Source: Diphasiastrum complanatum
Lineage: Eukaryota; Streptophyta; Lycopodiopsida; Lycopodiales; Lycopodiaceae
Reading direction: 5' to 3'
Assembly (NCBI GenBank): GCA_029204225.1
Contig: CM055095.1
Location: forward strand, 19,053,450 to 19,117,449
DNA: 64,000 nucleotides
The notes under the pieces are model-generated. The model did not search any database. It was not told the origin of the DNA and saw only the letters and a program-made list of their open reading frames with translations. Made by a program: the position numbers and the translations under genes. Positions 1 through 10,200 of this stretch are shown here, one piece after another. Numbering within the stretch: the first letter of the stretch is position 1; every line of letters starts with the position of its first letter.

Positions 1-15
1 TAGGATCTATTACAC

Positions 16-28
16 TGGTATCAGAGCC
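16..28 (+). other. Copia-type primer-binding site (initiator Met tRNA)
   Basis: The string TGGTATCAGAGCC matches the complement of the 3' end of plant initiator methionine tRNA, the usual minus-strand primer site of Ty1/Copia elements. The 5' LTR would lie left of the window, so only the leader side is visible. Confidence 0.7.
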
Positions 29-1079
29 ATCTCCATCTTTGGGAGCTAAGTAGCAGCAGTAGAGAAAGCTATCAGAAGAGAGGAAGTATTTTCTCAGATT
101 CTCAGGAAAGCATAGTGGAGGAGAATCGCTGTAGGGACAGCTTCCTATTCATCCAAACTTGGGGGAATTTCCACAATTTTGGAGGAAGATTTTCTTGCAC
201 GGGTAAATCGCTGGAAGGGCAGCTATCCATCGCTCATTTCAGAGATTTATTTACAGATTTCAGAGCGGAATTAGAGTAGGAAATAGCAAGCAGATCCATC
301 GCTGTAAATTCAGTGACCTACCTCTGTTTTCCAAGTGAAATTTCAGTAGTTCTGAGCGAATTTCAAGCCAATAAGGGATGAGCAGGTTCAACGCTGCTAG
401 TACCTTTGAAATTTCGGATTTTGGACAAAGTTTTGGGCCTTAAATTAGAAGATTCTAAGCAGTAAAACTTCTGCCAATCCAGCGAGCAGGGGGTTCTTGA
501 AATTTCAGAATTCAGAATTGCTTTTGGGCTTCAAAATTGCTTTTCTCTGACCAACTCAGATATTGATCAGGCAGTGAGGAGGAAAAGCAAGAAATTTAGA
601 TTCCTCTTGCACTTTTTTCGGCCTTCTATTCAAATTTTTTAAAGCCACAGGTCTGCAATCAGATCAGCGAGCAACTCAACTCAAGAACCATTTTGGAACC
701 TCAAACCGAGATTTTCCGGGACAGCAGGTCTGAAACTTTGGGTGGAAGAGCTGAGAGGGTTCCTCTTCGTATTTTCTTTGGAAGTACAGTCCTCAGAAAC
801 AGCTAAGTCTTCTTTCCCTTCCTTTCTACAGCATTCTTTGTAGGGGAACTATCATTTGGTTCATGTATTGTCTTTTATGCTTCATTGATGTATATGTGAT
901 TGTGTTCATTATAGTTTCACTAAATCGCAATTCGATGTTGATTGAATCGTGAATCCAATTCAACCGATTTGAATCTCCGAATCGGATTTTCCTAGAAAAA
1001 AAAAATCTCACGGGACCTGATTACAAAGGGGTCCTGTTTTTCCCTCTTTTTTTGGTGTTCCTCGTTGTGAGAGTGCAAT

Positions 1080-1080
<1 letters not shown>
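29..1080 (+). other. Untranslated leader of an LTR retrotransposon, no gene seen
   Basis: This stretch follows the primer-binding site and has no convincing reading frame. Short phrases such as ATCGCTG and AATTTCAG recur in it, as in retrotransposon leaders. No gag domain was recognised before the TG repeat, so the interior of this element is lost or unidentifiable. Confidence 0.35.

Positions 1081-1129
<49 letters not shown>
1081..1129 (+). repeat. (GT)n microsatellite, about 24 units
   Basis: An uninterrupted dinucleotide GT run of about 49 bases. It accounts for the poly-Thr-His frame on the opposite strand, which is not a gene. Confidence 0.97.
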
Positions 1130-1134
<5 letters not shown>

Positions 1135-1834
1135 GAGTAAAATTACGAATTATGTAAAATTTAAATTGGAATCTAGATTGTTGAATGTTGAATGTTAAAT
1201 GTTTTGAGTTCATACCTTTATAATTTCATTGTTATTTGTTTCATGATTCATCTATGATTTGACATCACTTTTAGGTGTATTGTTTTAAAGTTCAAACTCT
1301 AAAAGTATACATAATACAGGTGTCAAGTAACACATATATTGTTAATTGTTAATATATGGAATTTCGAATTCTTAATGCTTACAATTCAATAATGATATCT
1401 ATTATCATCAATGCATTATGCAACTATGTTTTTGGCTTTTCTAAATTCTAGACAGCTCGAGAAAACCATAAAACGAGGCTTAACTATTCTTTCTAGTTAT
1501 ACATGGTAGTCAGCTTTTAGACGAGGTCAGGTCAGCAGTTGGCAGAGGTTCATATGGGGTTGCATGCTTAATTTGAAACTCTTTACGGCCATCTGTTCCG
1601 ATTGTGCGACAAGATGGATAGGCTAGATACATTTTTGGATTGGTGGTAACGATCTAAAGTTGGATGTCTTCATTGTTACATATTATTTAACTCCAGAGAC
1701 TCTCTCATGTGATCCCGAACTTGATTGAGTGCGCAGACGTTCGACTTTTTGGAGTAGAATCCTCTCTAGCATGCTCTAGTCTTGATATCTTCACCAAATC
1801 ATTGATAGATATGATTTTCTCCTTCATAACACAA
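1130..1834. other. Intergenic or unassigned repeat DNA
   Basis: AT-rich sequence with no recognisable domain on either strand. On the minus strand it lies downstream of the primer-binding site at 1835-1846 and could be the leader of that element. Confidence 0.3.
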
Positions 1835-1846
1835 GCTCTGATACCA
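1835..1846 (-). other. Minus-strand Copia-type primer-binding site
   Basis: The + strand reads GCTCTGATACCA, the reverse complement of TGGTATCAGAGC. On the minus strand an LTR would end at about 1848-1850 and continue rightward to roughly 2.3 kb. The matching LTR partner was not found, so this is probably a lone 5' end. Confidence 0.6.
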
Positions 1847-2589
1847 TGTGAAAGAAAGGGATTTGGAACATGTCAAGGAGCACAACTCCAAGTAAGGCAA
1901 TAATCTTGATGCAATAACAAGAATAGATGCTATGATTTATGCATAGGGCTGTCATAAAACAACAAGCTATCATTTGAAGGCCAACCTTTCATCTTGAAAA
2001 GCTTGTCCAGGATTTTGGGCTTCATATTGCATATGAGCTCTTTTCTTCCAAATAAAAGGCTCCAACATTATACGTAGCTGCATCAAAGACTTAAGAAAGT
2101 TAATACATTGTTTTTGTACTTTAGAATAGCTTAATTGAAGACATTGATAGGACTATAGTGATTTCCAAGAGCATAAAAACTTTATCCAACAAACACAACC
2201 CTATAGTAGTAGGATAGATACTTTTGGATGGAGTTTTTATAACAATAAAAGTAAAAGTGTTGCCCCCACATACAATCCCACTACATATAGTATCATCAAT
2301 AAGATAGTGTCATCAATTATAGCAATCGACTTTTCAATTTTCTTAGTGGTCATTTTGAAGTTTTTCTATGGTGGTAGCTTGGTTACTATTCAGGAAGAAA
2401 ATGATGTTCCTCCTTATCCTTCTGCATCCTCCATACATATTCAGGGAAAAAGACTTAATGATTCTGAGCATGCGGTGTTTCATATTGCAATGTGATGATG
2501 TTGTGAGTTGTTCCTTTCTTCTAAGTTGTTTGTTTATTTGAAGTTTTTTGTTTTGAGAAAGTAATGGATGAACAACATACTGTGCAATC

Positions 2590-2930
2590 TTTAATTTCAA
2601 AATTTGAAGATAATACCCTAATCGATTACCTCATGGTTTACCTCCCAAGAGGGTTGTAGATCATAAGATAGAAAGTGTTTGAGAATGGGACATATTAAAC
2701 TAAGTAAGCCACCGTGGGGTGCATTGACTCGCCTAGAAAGTCAAAAGGATGATAGCACATGCATGTGTGTAAATTACAAAGGTTTGAAAAGATTGACCTT
2801 CAATGACCTTGTAGATTGATTATGTTGATAGGGGCATTATCAGTTTTTTGTTATACCACTTGGTTTAGCTAATTCTCTAGCAACATTATGAACGGTCTTT
2901 TGTCCATATTTGAATAGTTTTGTGGACCTC
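2590..2930 (+). pseudogene. Gypsy reverse-transcriptase relic
   Basis: The translation shows the Ty3/Gypsy signature between protease and RT (LPHGLPPKRVVDHKIES), then a PWGA block and a degraded R-x-C-V-N-Y-K-G-L-K stretch ending at FNDLVD. It then jumps to a block like the usual YEFLVMPFGLTNAPATF (here HYQFFVIPLGLANSLAT). The middle of the RT palm is deleted and stops are present. The homology stops at PYLNSFV, just before the expected FLDD catalytic motif, where the 5' end of a LINE begins. This is a dead fragment interrupted by LINE copy 1. Confidence 0.75.
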
Positions 2931-3097
2931 ACACCTGGAGCGGACCTTTGACCTGGAGCTCTCTCTCCCTGTCCTGGAGCGGATCTCTGACCTGGAGCGG
3001 CGGGTCTGAGCCCCCGATGCACTGTTGTTTCCTATCTGGTGACACCTGTTGACCACCGGACCTACAGGGTTCCTGCTACAACCTTCAACATTGTCCT
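2931..3097 (+). promoter_or_regulatory. LINE copy 1 5' leader with iterated GGAGCGGA motif
   Basis: About 165 bases of GC-rich sequence before the ORF1 ATG. The phrase CCTGGAGCGGAYCT recurs several times between 2935 and 3005. A related motif is iterated in the otherwise dissimilar leader of copy 2. Inference: internal promoter or protein-binding sites. Confidence 0.45.
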
Positions 3098-3906
3098 ATG
3101 GCTCCACGCAACAAACGAGGGGGGGTTAACTCCCCCCACTCTCCACCATGCCCTGCTTTGGAAGGCCCGGAAAACACCCCCCTGTCCCTCATATCTGAGT
3201 TTTTGGTACCTACTCCTGCCATCGTACCTGCTTTAAGTCTATCCATCGCATCCACTTCTGATCTGTCCACCACATCTGCATCCGAATCCAAGACGGATGC
3301 TCGCCCTGCTGTCGAAACATTTGCGGTTAGCTTGAACAAGAAAATGTATATCTTAAGCAACGGATTCCGGAACATATCCCTCAAAAGGTATTGGAGGAGA
3401 CGTCGAAGAAAATATCCAGCCTTGAGAAACAAGTGGAAGAAACAAAGACATGGCCAACGCGTCTCAAAAACGATGGTCAGGTCGAATCTTCAAGCTCGGT
3501 TCAACATGCAGTTGTGAATTCTACATTGGAAGATGTCTTTTCCGAAGGGCTAAAAAAGCCTTTAATATCCGGATTAGGGGGATTCTCGACGGGGATTAAG
3601 CCCATTGAAGAGGCAAAAGACCTGCTTTTAACTAAGCTCACACACACCACGGATGGATTTGATACAGCTTGGAGAAGTAAGTTTGACACTAATGTCTTGT
3701 TTATCAAGTTTCGCTCTATGAACAGCCGCAACGCAGCTTTACGCCTTAGAGCCAAATTAAAAGGGACTTTTATTTTTATGGATGATGACCTTACACACAC
3801 ACAATGGCAAGCCAGGAAACAAATTATCCAAGATGCAAATGCAAGAAACCAACGGGTGGTTTTCATTGAAGGCAAACCAAAAAAATTTGATAAAATTTCT
3901 CAATAG
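3098..3906 (+). pseudogene. LINE copy 1 ORF1, broken
   Basis: Starts with the same MAPRNKRGG N-terminus as copy 2. A 175-base deletion removes most of the coiled coil and shifts the frame near 3328. A second small deletion near 3546 disrupts the junction into the RNA-binding domain. The RRM-like and C-terminal parts continue in the frame ending at the TAG at 3904-3906. The intact family protein is about 331 residues; here no single frame covers it. The two frames overlap at 3391-3517, so neither is a real separate gene. Confidence 0.85.
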
Positions 3907-5253
3907 GGATTCGGATCTCCCGGGCAAAGGAGCAGCCCAAGATCCCCTCAGCCTTTACATATTGGTTTTTGGAATTGTAATGGCATACTATCATCTTCTT
4001 CAGTAGGTGATTTCCATTCTTTCATGCTAAAATGTGATATCCTTTTGTTAGCAGAGACTTATGAATCATTATATAGACCGCTCCCATCCATACAGGATTG
4101 CACCTGGCACTCAGCGCATCGGCCCTTTGTGAGAGGGAAGACCAACCGTGGTTCTGCTGGTGTTGCATGTCTCACCAAGGATGTTTTCAGTTCTCATTTT
4201 AAACTGGTCAAAAGTGATCCATTTGCACGCTTTATTTGGTTTCAGTTCTCTGGTCACTGTTTGGGGCTTTCTCATGACCTCTTTCTTGCAGTTTGTTACT
4301 TTGCACCACAGACATCATCTTTTGCAGATTTTGGTGGTGACCCTTTCCAGGCTCTCTCAGATGATATAGTCAGCTTTGCACAGCGAGGCCTTATTCTTTT
4401 AGCAAGGGATTTTAATGCTCGTACGAGCATCAGGAAAGCTGAGTTTCATGCAGAGAGTGATTTTCTACAGGCTCACACATTAGATATGGGCTTTGACAGG
4501 ACCTCACAGAATGCAGATACTCCAACTACCCACTTTGGAGAGCAGCTGATTGGTTTAGCAGAGGCCCAATTCTTAACCATTTTGAATGGCCTTCCTTGCT
4601 GGCCTTCATCATCTTATTTTATCAGTCACCCACATGGAGGAGGACATAGTGTTGTTGACTACTTCATTGGGTCACTGGCTTTGATCCCATTTCTTCATAC
4701 CTTCCACATTATACCTCCTAGCATTTATGATCACTCCCTCCTACTTCTATCCCTTGGTCATCATAGTACCACAGTCACAACACACCGTCCCACTCATCAC
4801 CGTCGCCCGATTTTTTCTCCATCTGGTTTTCCCCTTTACACCGAGTCCCTAGTCTCTTTACAGGAGATTGAGGATGAGTTCCATTTCATTTTCCGATGTC
4901 CAACCTACTATGAGATCAGAGGCAGATACCATTGCTTATATAGAGATACTCCACGTACACTTGGTTCTTTCCTTGCCTTCTCAGATGCGAGATGTGTTGG
5001 TTTATTATTACGAGAGATGTTTACTCTGAGATCTTCTTTTTTATTGGATGTTTCTGATGTGGATCATAGCCAGTCCCACAGTACGCACTTTTTTCAGAAG
5101 AGGGATAGAGATGAGACTTCTGACAGTGAGATAGACATTCCAGTACAACGACCGAAGCTCCACCATCCTTTTCGCTCCTCCAGGCCCAAGGCTCTTCACC
5201 GGAGGCCAACACTTGCTTCTCACCATATCACGCAGTTTTTTATATCCACTTAG
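3907..5253 (+). CDS. LINE copy 1 ORF2, endonuclease fused to C-terminal segment, RT missing
   Basis: An uninterrupted frame of 448 codons that follows directly, in the same frame, from the ORF1 TAG stop at 3904-3906. It holds an apurinic-like (EEP) endonuclease with WNCNG at 3970-3984, DILLLAET, RDFNAR and late HGGGH and DHSLLL blocks. At 4856 it jumps to the C-terminal segment SLQEIEDEFHFIFRC, which is about 2.18 kb further on in copy 2. Corrected for a 1-base deletion in copy 2, the missing piece is a multiple of three, so the frame stays open and skips the whole RT. The first ATG (4024) lies after WNCNG, so a protein started there would lack a catalytic block. It cannot retrotranspose alone. 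Confidence 0.75.
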   Translation, partial: GFGSPGQRSSPRSPQPLHIGFWNCNGILSSSSVGDFHSFMLKCDILLLAETYESLYRPLPSIQDCTWHSAHRPFVRGKTNRGSAGVACLTKDVFSSHFKLVKSDPFARFIWFQFSGHCLGLSHDLFLAVCYFAPQTSSFADFGGDPFQALSDDIVSFAQRGLILLARDFNARTSIRKAEFHAESDFLQAHTLDMGFDRTSQNADTPTTHFGEQLIGLAEAQFLTILNGLPCWPSSSYFISHPHGGGHSVVDYFIGSLALIPFLHTFHIIPPSIYDHSLLLLSLGHHSTTVTTHRPTHHRRPIFSPSGFPLYTESLVSLQEIEDEFHFIFRCPTYYEIRGRYHCLYRDTPRTLGSFLAFSDARCVGLLLREMFTLRSSFLLDVSDVDHSQSHSTHFFQKRDRDETSDSEIDIPVQRPKLHHPFRSSRPKALHRRPTLASHHITQFFIST

Positions 5254-5492
5254 CCAGTTAGCTAACTTATTTCAATTTTCTCTTTCCCTCTGTGTAGCTG
5301 GTGGTTAAGCTACTGATATTGTACCCTCGAGAAAGCTGGAGGTTAAGCTTTGTTTTTCTCTCTGTTTTCTAGTGTTGGTTTAGCTTTTAGGAATAAGTCC
5401 TACGTGGACAATGCTCCATCTTTTTTTATGTACTTTCTACTTGTCTTATGTGCCCTCGGGCACTTGACAGACATTAATATAATTCTAATTCT

Positions 5493-5496
<4 letters not shown>

Positions 5497-5545
<49 letters not shown>
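5497..5545 (+). repeat. (CT)n 3' tail of LINE copy 1
   Basis: A pure CT run of about 49 bases directly after the repeated phrase AATTCTAATTCT that ends the 3' UTR. Copy 2 ends in the same phrase and a longer CT run. Confidence 0.9.
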
Positions 5546-5548
<3 letters not shown>

Positions 5549-6045
5549 ATGCAATTGCGGAAGCCAAAAAGATTTTGACGGATACGCGCTAGCAGAAAGA
5601 TGTTGGCCTGAGGCGCACCAAGAAAGATGCAGAAACATTAGTTACCCACTTCTCATCATCCACACATAGGAGAGATGTTCTCCATTGTCGAGCCAAGCTG
5701 AAAGATACTTGTATTTTCTTAGACGAAGACCTAACTTTCGTCCAAGTACAAGAACGAAAACAAGCCCGCCAGAAAACAAAAGATTTGGGGAAACATCTCA
5801 TTTCCTAAGACGAGATAATACGTTTTGTAGAAAAAAGAGTTAAGGAAGTAGTGGAGACCATAGTAGCAGAGCTAGATAAATGAGGAGTTTCTCAATTGAT
5901 TTGTAAATGGTCATAGTACCATAATTTTTCTATACTATTTTATCTCCTCATGTTTTCTCTATATAGTACTTTTAGTTAGTAGTTTTAGTTTTGGAATGAC
6001 GACACTGGTTCGTCTTGGTGCAACACACTTGATATGTACTTTTGC
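5546..6045 (+). pseudogene. ORF1-only LINE fragment
   Basis: Translation from 5547 gives the C-terminal part of a LINE ORF1 protein (RRDVLHCRAKLKDTCIFLDE, then a DLTFVQVQERKQAR block), related to but distinct from the LINE copies 1 and 2. There are in-frame stops near 5590 and 5806. The ORF1 frame ends at about 5883 and is followed by a 3' UTR resembling that of the element at 58720-59783 (both carry TTTAGTTTTG, CGTCTTGGTGC and ATGTACTT). No endonuclease or RT lies between. The right end is cut by the 5' end of LINE copy 2. Confidence 0.65.
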
Positions 6046-6252
6046 ATGGAGGGATCTCTGAGCGGACAGCATGGACCTCGCTCTGCAGCATAGATTTCTG
6101 AAGGGCACAAATCTCTGAGCAGGGCTTTTCTGAGCTCTGGACATCTGAGCGGACATCTGGGGAGCGCACTTTTGTGGAACGGACATCTGGGAAAGCGGAC
6201 CTCTCTCTTTCTCACACCTAAAGCTGTCTATCAACTGACATTCCCTGGAGCG
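6046..6252 (+). promoter_or_regulatory. LINE copy 2 5' leader with iterated GAGCGGACNTCTG
   Basis: The motif GAGCGGACATCTG and close variants recur at least six times before the ORF1 start. Its sequence does not align with the leader of copy 1, yet the motif GAGCGGA is shared. Inference: an internal RNA polymerase II promoter or a repeated protein-binding site. Confidence 0.4.
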
Positions 6253-7248
6253 ATGGCTCCACGCAACAAACGAGGGGGAGGTAACTCCCCCCACTCTCCA
6301 CCATGCCCTACTTTGGGAGACCCAGAAAACACCCCCCTGTCCCTCACATCTGAGTTTTTGGTACCTGCTCCTGCCATCGTACCTGTTTTAAGTGTATCCA
6401 CCGCATCCACTTTTGATCTGTCCACCGCATCTGCATCTGAATCCAAGACGGATGCTCGCCCTGCTGTCGAAACATTTGCAGTTAATCAATTGCCCACAGT
6501 CGATTATACCCCCTCCAAACCTACTGAAGGCCTCTTTGCTTTTGACATCAGCTTTATTCGACAAGAAATCATCGGACTCAAAAGACAATTACACTCTTTT
6601 GAAATTGAGAACGGCACGCTGATTTTGGATCTCTGTGGGGTTAAAAAGCAAATGGAGCAGCTTGAACAAGAAAATGTATATCTTAAGCAACGGATTGAGG
6701 AACATATCCCTCAAAAGAATATATTGGAGGAGACGTCGAACAAAATATCCAGCCTTGAGAAACAAGTGGAAGAAACGAAGACATGGGCAGCGCGTCTCAA
6801 AAACGATGGTAAGGTCGGATCTTCAAGCTCGGTTCAACATGCAGTTATGAATTCTACACTAGAAGATGTCTTCTCCGAGCAAGAAAGAAGGGCTAAAAAA
6901 GCCTTTAATATCCGGGTTAGGGGGATTCCCGACGGGGATAAGCCCATTGAAGAGGCAAAAGACCTCCTTTTAACTAAGCTCACACACACCACGGATGGAT
7001 TTGATACAGCTTGGAGAAGTAAGTTTGACACTAATGTCTTGTTTATCAAGTTTCGCTCTATGAACAGCCACAACGCAGCTTTACGCCTTAGAGCCAAATT
7101 GAAAGGGACTTTTATTTTTATGGATGATGACCTTACACACACACAATGGCAAGCCAGGAAACAAATTATCCAGGATGCAAATGTAAGAAATCAGCGGGTG
7201 GTTTTCATTGAAGGCAAACCAAAAAAGTTTGATAAAATTTCTCAATAG
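6253..7248 (+). CDS. LINE ORF1 protein (L1-type coiled coil plus RRM-like RNA-binding domain)
   Basis: Product of 331 residues, probably an RNA-binding chaperone that packages LINE RNA. Start chosen at the ATG of MAPRNKRG, shared with copy 1; the frame is open 27 codons further upstream, but the extension is not conserved. Residues 1-80 are Pro/Ser/Thr-rich and low in complexity. Residues about 100-190 form a heptad-rich coiled coil (LKRQLHSFEIEN, KKQMEQLEQENVYLKQRI). Residues about 215-331 resemble the mammalian L1 ORF1p RRM and C-terminal domain (FNIRVRGIPDGDKPIEEA, then VLFIKFRS, then RAKLKGTFIFMDDDLT). No CCHC zinc knuckle is visible, although many flowering-plant LINE ORF1 proteins carry one. 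It ends at a TAG whose frame continues into ORF2. Confidence 0.85.
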   Translation: MAPRNKRGGGNSPHSPPCPTLGDPENTPLSLTSEFLVPAPAIVPVLSVSTASTFDLSTASASESKTDARPAVETFAVNQLPTVDYTPSKPTEGLFAFDISFIRQEIIGLKRQLHSFEIENGTLILDLCGVKKQMEQLEQENVYLKQRIEEHIPQKNILEETSNKISSLEKQVEETKTWAARLKNDGKVGSSSSVQHAVMNSTLEDVFSEQERRAKKAFNIRVRGIPDGDKPIEEAKDLLLTKLTHTTDGFDTAWRSKFDTNVLFIKFRSMNSHNAALRLRAKLKGTFIFMDDDLTHTQWQARKQIIQDANVRNQRVVFIEGKPKKFDKISQ

Positions 7249-7262
7249 GGATTTGGGGCTCT
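7240..7262 (+). promoter_or_regulatory. Candidate stop-codon readthrough site, ORF1 TAG in frame with ORF2
   Basis: ORF1 ends CAA TAG GGA. The frame after the TAG is open into ORF2 and reaches the endonuclease start without any ATG before the WNCNG block. The same arrangement is seen in copy 1 at 3901-3909. TAG followed by GGA is also the context of the well-known murine leukemia virus gag-pol readthrough site. Expression of ORF2 by readthrough is inference; reinitiation is the alternative. Confidence 0.5.
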
Positions 7263-10200
7263 TGGGCAAAGGAGCAGCCCAAGATCCCCTGAGCCTTTAC
7301 ATATTGGTTTTTGGAATTGTAATGGCATACTATCATCTTCTTCAGCAGGTGACTTCCATTCTTTCATGCTGAAATGTGATATCCTTTTGTTAGCAGAGAC
7401 TCATGAATCCTTATATAGACCGCTCCCATCCATACAGGATTGCACCTGGCACTCAGCGCATCGGCCCTTTGTGAGAGGGAAGACCTCCCGTGGTTCTGGT
7501 GGTGTTGCTTGTCTCACCAAGGACGTTTTCAGTTCTCATTTTAAACTGGTCAAAAGTGATCCATTTGCACGCTTATTTGGTTTCAGGCCTCTGGTCACTG
7601 TTTGGGGCTTTCTCAGGACCTCTTTCTTGCAGTTTGTTACTTTGCACCACAGACATCATCTTTTGCAGATTTTGGTGGTGACCCTTTCCAGGCTCTCTCA
7701 GATGATATATTCAGCTTCGCAAAGCGAGGCCTTATTCTTTTAGCAGGAATTTTAATGCTCGTACGAGCATCAGGCAAGCTGAGTTTTATGAAGAGTGATT
7801 TTCTACAGGTTCGCACATTAGATATGGGCTTTGACAGGACCTCACAGGATGCAGATACTCCAGCTACCCACTTTGGAGAGCGGCTGATTGGTTTAGCAGA
7901 GGCCCATTCCTTAATTATTTTGAATGGCCTTCCTTACTGGCCTTCGTCATATCATTTTACTTGTCACCCACATGGAGGAGGACAGTGTGTTGTTGACTAC
8001 TTCATTGGGTCACCGGCTTTGATCCCATTTCTTCATACCTTTCGCATTATACCTCCTACCATTTCGGATCACTCCCTCCTACTTCTATCCCTTGGTCATC
8101 ATAGTACCACAGTCACAACACACCGTCCCACTCCTCACCATCGCCCGGTTTTCTCTCCATCTGATTTCCCCCTTTACACCGAGTCCCTAGTTACTTTTCT
8201 CCAAGACTTCCCCTTCACCTCCTCAGTTGACCAACAAGCTATCTTTTTATCTCAATCTCTTTTGCAATCTGCCAATACTACCTATCCTTCGAAAACCTTT
8301 CCTTTGCATAAACGCACTCACAACAAATGGTATGATACAGAGTGCTTCTCATTGCATAAACAAGTTGTATACGCTAGATACCACTCTCCTCACACCCTAG
8401 CCTTGAAACAAAGAGAATATCACAAAGTGACTCTGAAAAAAAAGACAGCTTATCTCCAGTCCTTGGGACAAAAACTTGTTGATGCTATTGCCTCCCCATC
8501 CTCCCATTTCTTTTGGCGGATGTTCTCTAAAAACCCTTATAAACCCGCTCCTATTGCAATTGAATCATGGATAAATTATGCTACTAAGCTTTATACAGTT
8601 GACTCTCTTTCCATTTCTCTTTCCCCACGCCCTTCAGAATTCACCCTCTTTACCCCGTCCATGGTTGAAAACGCCATCCAAATTGGTCAAACCCAAAAAG
8701 CCACTGATGTTGACCTCCTAAGTATGGACTTCCTAAAACCAGTTGCTCACATTATTGCCCCATACATTTCCCATATCTTTAACCAGTCTGTCATCTTCGG
8801 TCTCCCCACATCGTGGTGCACCAACCTTTTACACCCTATCCTCAAAGCCGGGGATCCTTTGATTGTCGACAACTACCGCACTATTATGATCAGTCATACT
8901 ATGGCCAATCTATATGGATCCGTTTTACAGTCTATTGTCAGCTCACGAGCAGAGACAGAAGGGTTACATGCTATGGGACAGGCAGGTTTTCGCGCTGGCT
9001 ACTCCACGGCTGACCAGATATTTATCTTGAGATGCATTATTGAGGAGGCTAAGTTCAGGAAGCAGAGGGTTTATTGTTGCTTTGTGGATTTCCGCAAAGC
9101 CTTTGATTCTGTTCCGAGACACCTTTTACTCCAGTGCTTAGCATCGCTTGGCTTTCTCAGGAGATCATTGCTGCTATCATCACATTGTATGACAGAGTGT
9201 TGGCCCGTTTTCGAGATGGTGATGGATGGTCCTCTTACGTTCATAGTACAGTGGGAGTTAAGCAGGGATGTCCTTTGTCCCCTACTCTCTTTGCTCTATA
9301 TATTGATGATCTTGAGCGGATTATTAGGGAGGAGGGTGGAGATGGCTGTCCGTTAGCAGATATGATTATCCCTATTCTACTGTATGCGGATGACGTGATA
9401 CTTCTATCGAGATCCGCATCTGGGCTTCAGCAGCACCTTGATGCTTTATATACTTTCTGCCAGACATGGGGTTTGATGGTTAACATTGGTAAGACTAAGG
9501 TCATGGTGTTCAACACCAATCGACAGCATATGAGAGACACAGTGTTCTACTATGATGGGCTTCCACTGGAGATAGTAGCCTCTTATACTTACTTAGGTGT
9601 CCTTTTTACTGGTCCATTGCTCACTTTTAGACCAGCTGCACTGTCTAGGCTCCGCAAGGGGCACTCTGCTCTTGTCCAGATGGAGAGGTTTTCCTCTATT
9701 TACTATGTACATAATCCTGATACACGCTGTCGCCTTTTTTCTGCCACTGTCTCTTCGGTGGCTCTATATTCAGTAGAGACATGGTGTCCTGGCTTGTCCA
9801 GAGATACTTGGAGTGATATTTCACGTTTGCAGATCCTTATGCTTAGCCGGATGAACCATGCAAAGCAGTCAGTTCCCCATGATATCATACTGGCAGAGTT
9901 TGCCTCACCACCACTGATTGTCGAGGCTTTATTTCGGATTATCACATTCATTCATAAAGTCTCGGAGCTTGATTCATCCAGATATGTTGCTACAGCTTTC
10001 ACATCCTCTCACACTCTAGCTAGTCAGCAAGCTAAGTCCTCATGGTTTCAGTGTGTTTCTGACCTTTTGAGTAGGTGGGGTTTATCTATATCTGATCTCC
10101 CGAACGGGACACACGCATATATCCGCCAGCAGATTTACAAAGCTGACATCAGCACAGTGTGGTCTCACCCAGATCCAGCACGGGTCAAGCTTCATTATTA

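Larger units (their letters stand above)
2931..5545 (+). mobile_element. LINE (L1-like) copy 1, RT-deleted
   Basis: A non-LTR retrotransposon with a GC-rich 5' leader, a damaged ORF1, an ORF2 holding endonuclease and C-terminal segment but no reverse transcriptase, and a 3' UTR ending in (CT)n. It is closely similar to copy 2 (6046-11154) over ORF1, the endonuclease and the 3' UTR, which shows one family. Against copy 2 it lacks 175 bases of ORF1 (copy-2 positions 6485-6659), about 10 bases near 3546 and about 2.18 kb of ORF2 (copy-2 positions 8192-10371). The 5' boundary is placed where Gypsy homology ends and is approximate. No target-site duplication was identified. Confidence 0.85.

Noticed and set aside
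992-1213. Poly-Thr-His frame on the minus strand
   Set aside because: Produced by the (GT)n microsatellite; no start context or homology.
1709-1903. Frame containing LDIFTKSLIDM, similar to a Copia RNase H tail
   Set aside because: The orientation conflicts with the minus-strand primer-binding site inside it, and the similarity is only six residues.
4850-4865. Splicing as the cause of the copy 1 RT loss
   Set aside because: The missing segment does not begin with GT and end with AG at any alignment of the junction.
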